From: a virus
IMG/VR virus record: IMGVR_UViG_3300003885_000054
Coordinates: 1 to 21,012 of that record
DNA: 21,012 nt
Reading direction: 5' to 3' (one strand)
Shown here: in pieces, positions 20,782-21,012 of the stretch
Layout of the letters: every line of letters begins with the position of its first letter
Numbering within the stretch: the first letter of the stretch is position 1
Notes under the pieces: model-generated
Told to the model about the DNA's origin: nothing
Databases searched by the model: none
The model's input: the letters and a program-made list of their open reading frames with translations, nothing else
Program-made: the position numbers and the translations under genes

Positions 20782-20945
20782 GACAACTTATCTCCCGGGG
20801 CATGGCTGCATTTGCAGATCGGGCAATATGCCGGATTCCCGCATCCTACTAACAAATGTTCACTGTGTAAGGTTTCATCCAGCTGTAAACCTGGCAATTT
20901 TCCTTTGCTTTTCTCATATTCTTTCTGTAACCCTCTATTTTGCAT
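20778..20945 (-). CDS. Tiny cysteine-rich protein (55 residues)
   Basis: Reads MQNRGLQKEYEKSKGKLPGL, then 'HSEHLLVGCGNPAYCPICKC' with Cys35, Cys41, Cys44, Cys46 and His48, a compact zinc-knuckle-like cluster. GGAGG lies six bases before the ATG, and the TGA overlaps the next ATG. It is too short for ordinary gene finders but is supported by its ribosome site and coupling. Function unknown; similar small zinc proteins are frequent in early regions of phages. Confidence 0.6.
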   Translation of the reverse strand: MQNRGLQKEYEKSKGKLPGLQLDETLHSEHLLVGCGNPAYCPICKCSHAPGDKLS

Positions 20946-21012
20946 TAGTTCCCTCCAGTTCTAGTTTTAGCTGCCCCAAATAATCGGGCAGATTCTTTTT
21001 ATCCAGATTGGC
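20935..21012 (-). CDS. C-terminal end of an unidentified gene (continues beyond window)
   Basis: An open frame enters from the right edge and ends with 'NLPDYLGQLKLELEGTNAK' and TAG. Its end overlaps the ribosome site and start of the 55-residue gene, the compact arrangement seen throughout this operon, so it is probably the true C-terminus of an upstream gene. Only 25 residues are visible; nothing about function can be said. Confidence 0.5.
   Translation of the reverse strand, partial: ANLDKKNLPDYLGQLKLELEGTNAK

Overview
The window is about 21 kb of a Mu-like (transposable myovirus-type) phage or prophage. Every well-supported gene lies on the minus strand, so the transcriptional order runs from high to low coordinates. 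Both ends cut through genes: a baseplate J (Mu gp47-like) gene runs off the left edge and an unidentified gene enters from the right edge. No transposase, MuB, integrase, repressor, tRNA, rRNA or CRISPR is inside the window, so the phage end and the host flank cannot be placed.

Layout in transcription order. (1) Early/accessory block, about 21012-18567: two tiny overlapping genes, the first cysteine-rich; a GemA/gp16-family regulator; a four-cysteine putative zinc protein; a PQ-loop/SemiSWEET-like membrane protein; an H-C-C-C small protein; a phage-replication-like helical protein; and a small helix-turn-helix protein. (2) A 175-base structured gap. (3) Lysis cassette, 18385-17132: M15-type endolysin, holin-like protein, a membrane-anchored protein with two CxxCH haem-binding motifs, and an XhlA-like coiled coil with a C-terminal anchor. 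(4) Packaging and head, 17135-9788: small terminase-like protein, unknown coiled-coil protein, large terminase, a portal-gpF fusion, gpG, protease/scaffold, decoration protein and major capsid protein. (5) Connector and contractile tail, 9736-1: a possible micro-gene, gp35-like, gp36 (DUF1320), gp37 (DUF1834), gp38 (DUF2635), sheath, tube, tail chaperone with an alternate-frame extension, tape measure, gpN, gp44, gp45 spike, gp46 and gp47.

The genes fit a classical contractile-tail phage: terminase and portal load DNA into a capsid matured by the gpI-type protease, and a sheath/tube/tape-measure tail ends in a gp44-gp47 baseplate. The lysis genes sit upstream of the terminase rather than after the tail.

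The host is probably a Gram-negative, possibly uncultivated environmental bacterium. This is inference, from the Mu-like architecture, from three CRCAGAG-type interspersed palindromic repeats of a kind I associate with environmental genomes, and from the CxxCH protein, which would need a host cytochrome c maturation system. I cannot name the taxon.

Most unusual points: the predicted dihaem c-type protein inside the lysis cassette; a short hairpin repeated at three gene junctions; host-type palindromes inserted at three gene borders, one supplying the C-terminus of a protein; a tail-chaperone extension in the +1/-2 frame that stops at an amber codon followed by 40 more open codons; an extra beta-rich domain in the tail sheath; and a PQ-loop transporter-like protein in the early region.
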